From contig NZ_AP018560.1 of NCBI RefSeq assembly GCF_003967035.1, positions 2,775,501-2,839,500 on the forward strand: a DNA stretch of 64,000 bases, read 5' to 3'. Position 1 is the stretch's first letter. Every line of letters begins with the position of its first letter. This document shows positions 63,380 to 64,000 of the stretch, piece by piece. Source of the DNA: Aerosticca soli. Its GTDB lineage: Bacteria > Pseudomonadota > Gammaproteobacteria > Xanthomonadales > Rhodanobacteraceae. Position numbers and translations under genes: made by a program. The notes beneath the pieces were generated by a model. The model was not told the origin of the DNA and did not search any database. It saw nothing but the letters and a program-made list of their open reading frames with translations.

Positions 63380-64000
63380 ATGGCCCGCATCATCGCTGTC
63401 GCCAACCAGAAGGGTGGCGTCGGCAAGACCACCACCGCGGTCAATCTCGCCGCCGCGCTCGCCGCGGCGAAGCGGCGCGTGCTGCTGGTCGATCTCGATC
63501 CGCAGGGCAACGCCACCATGGCTTCGGGCATCGACAAGCGCAGCGCCAAGCCGAACGGCTGCGAGGTGCTGCTGGACGAGGCGCCGATCGAGCGCGCCAT
63601 CGTCGCCACTGCGGCGCATTACGACCTGCTGCCCGGCAACGGCGACCTCACCGCCGCCGAGATCAAGCTGATGGACGCGCTGGCTCGCGAGAGCCGGCTC
63701 AAGGAACAGCTGGCCAAGGTGGCCGACCGCTACGACACCATCCTGATCGACTGCCCGCCTTCGCTGCACCTGCTCACGCTCAATGCGCTGACCGCGGCGG
63801 ACGGCCTCTTGATCCCGGTGCAGTGCGAATACTTCGCGCTGGAAGGCCTGTCCAGCCTGCTGGAGACGGTCAAGGCGGTGCGCCAGCGGCTGAATCCGAA
63901 ACTCGCCATCGAGGGGCTGCTGCGCACCATGTACGACGTGCGCAACAACCTCGGCAACGAGGTCTCGGCGCAGCTCACCCAGCATTTCGGCGACCAGGTG
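63380..64000 (+). CDS. parA: Chromosome partitioning ATPase ParA/Soj (3' end outside window)
   Basis: The first 207 residues of a Walker-type ATPase; the frame stays open to the end of the window. The deviant Walker A KGGVGKTTT at residues 11-19, DLDPQGNAT, and the Walker B region ILIDCPPSLHLLTLNAL are intact. It drives segregation of the origin with ParB. No parS-like site was found in the window; parB is presumably downstream. Confidence 0.95.
   Translation, partial: MARIIAVANQKGGVGKTTTAVNLAAALAAAKRRVLLVDLDPQGNATMASGIDKRSAKPNGCEVLLDEAPIERAIVATAAHYDLLPGNGDLTAAEIKLMDALARESRLKEQLAKVADRYDTILIDCPPSLHLLTLNALTAADGLLIPVQCEYFALEGLSSLLETVKAVRQRLNPKLAIEGLLRTMYDVRNNLGNEVSAQLTQHFGDQV

Overview
The window is a dense stretch of high-GC proteobacterial chromosome. 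Gene content and order (rhlB/trxA/rho, engB-cytochrome c4-dsbA, ftsE-ftsX, rsmG-parA, a plant-type gshA, and a TonB receptor beside a tryptophan halogenase and glycan enzymes) point to a gammaproteobacterium of the Xanthomonadales/Lysobacterales, most likely Rhodanobacteraceae (Dyella/Frateuria/Rhodanobacter-like). That placement is inference. I see no rRNA, tRNA, CRISPR array, insertion sequence or prophage; almost everything reads as stable chromosome.

Layout. 1-5189: end of an ABC ATPase gene, the protease gene sppA, an AT-rich intergenic region with paired DnaA boxes, then priA. 5238-13307: a five-gene minus-strand block (response regulator, histidine kinase, RND pump, adaptor, outer-membrane channel), probably a self-regulated efflux system. 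13404-14316: rpoH with a CIRCE (HrcA) operator just upstream. 14391-17624: ftsE-ftsX-double receiver protein-ung, minus strand. 17843-22101: rhlB diverging from trxA and rho. 22348-28065: gshA, a one-chain HTH/GHKL-ATPase/STAS-like regulator of lower GC, the M3 peptidase dcp, a hypothetical gene and a free-methionine-sulfoxide reductase. 28046-34131: engB, cytochrome c4, two DsbA-like proteins, an EEP-family hydrolase, a small membrane protein and a GH17 membrane protein. 34132-40783: slt, trehalase, cca, VanZ-like and MidA-like genes.

40863-50208: a TonB receptor with a possible Zur box, an EcsC-like protein, a pteridine reductase convergent with folB-folK, an MFS exporter, several DUF proteins and pirin. 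50215-62030: the most distinctive region, a co-directional minus-strand locus of LacI regulator, Oar-like TonB receptor, flavin-dependent tryptophan halogenase, GH144, GH39, and a sugar ABC importer (binding protein plus two permeases, no ATPase gene). A promoter with an AAACGTTT operator lies upstream of lacI. It looks like a complete glycan capture, cleavage and import system with a halogenase embedded in it. 62161-64000: a small SPFH-like protein, rsmG and the start of parA, an arrangement usually found near the replication origin.

Start codons were adjusted inward wherever Shine-Dalgarno sequences, family N-termini or overlaps with neighbouring genes argued for it.
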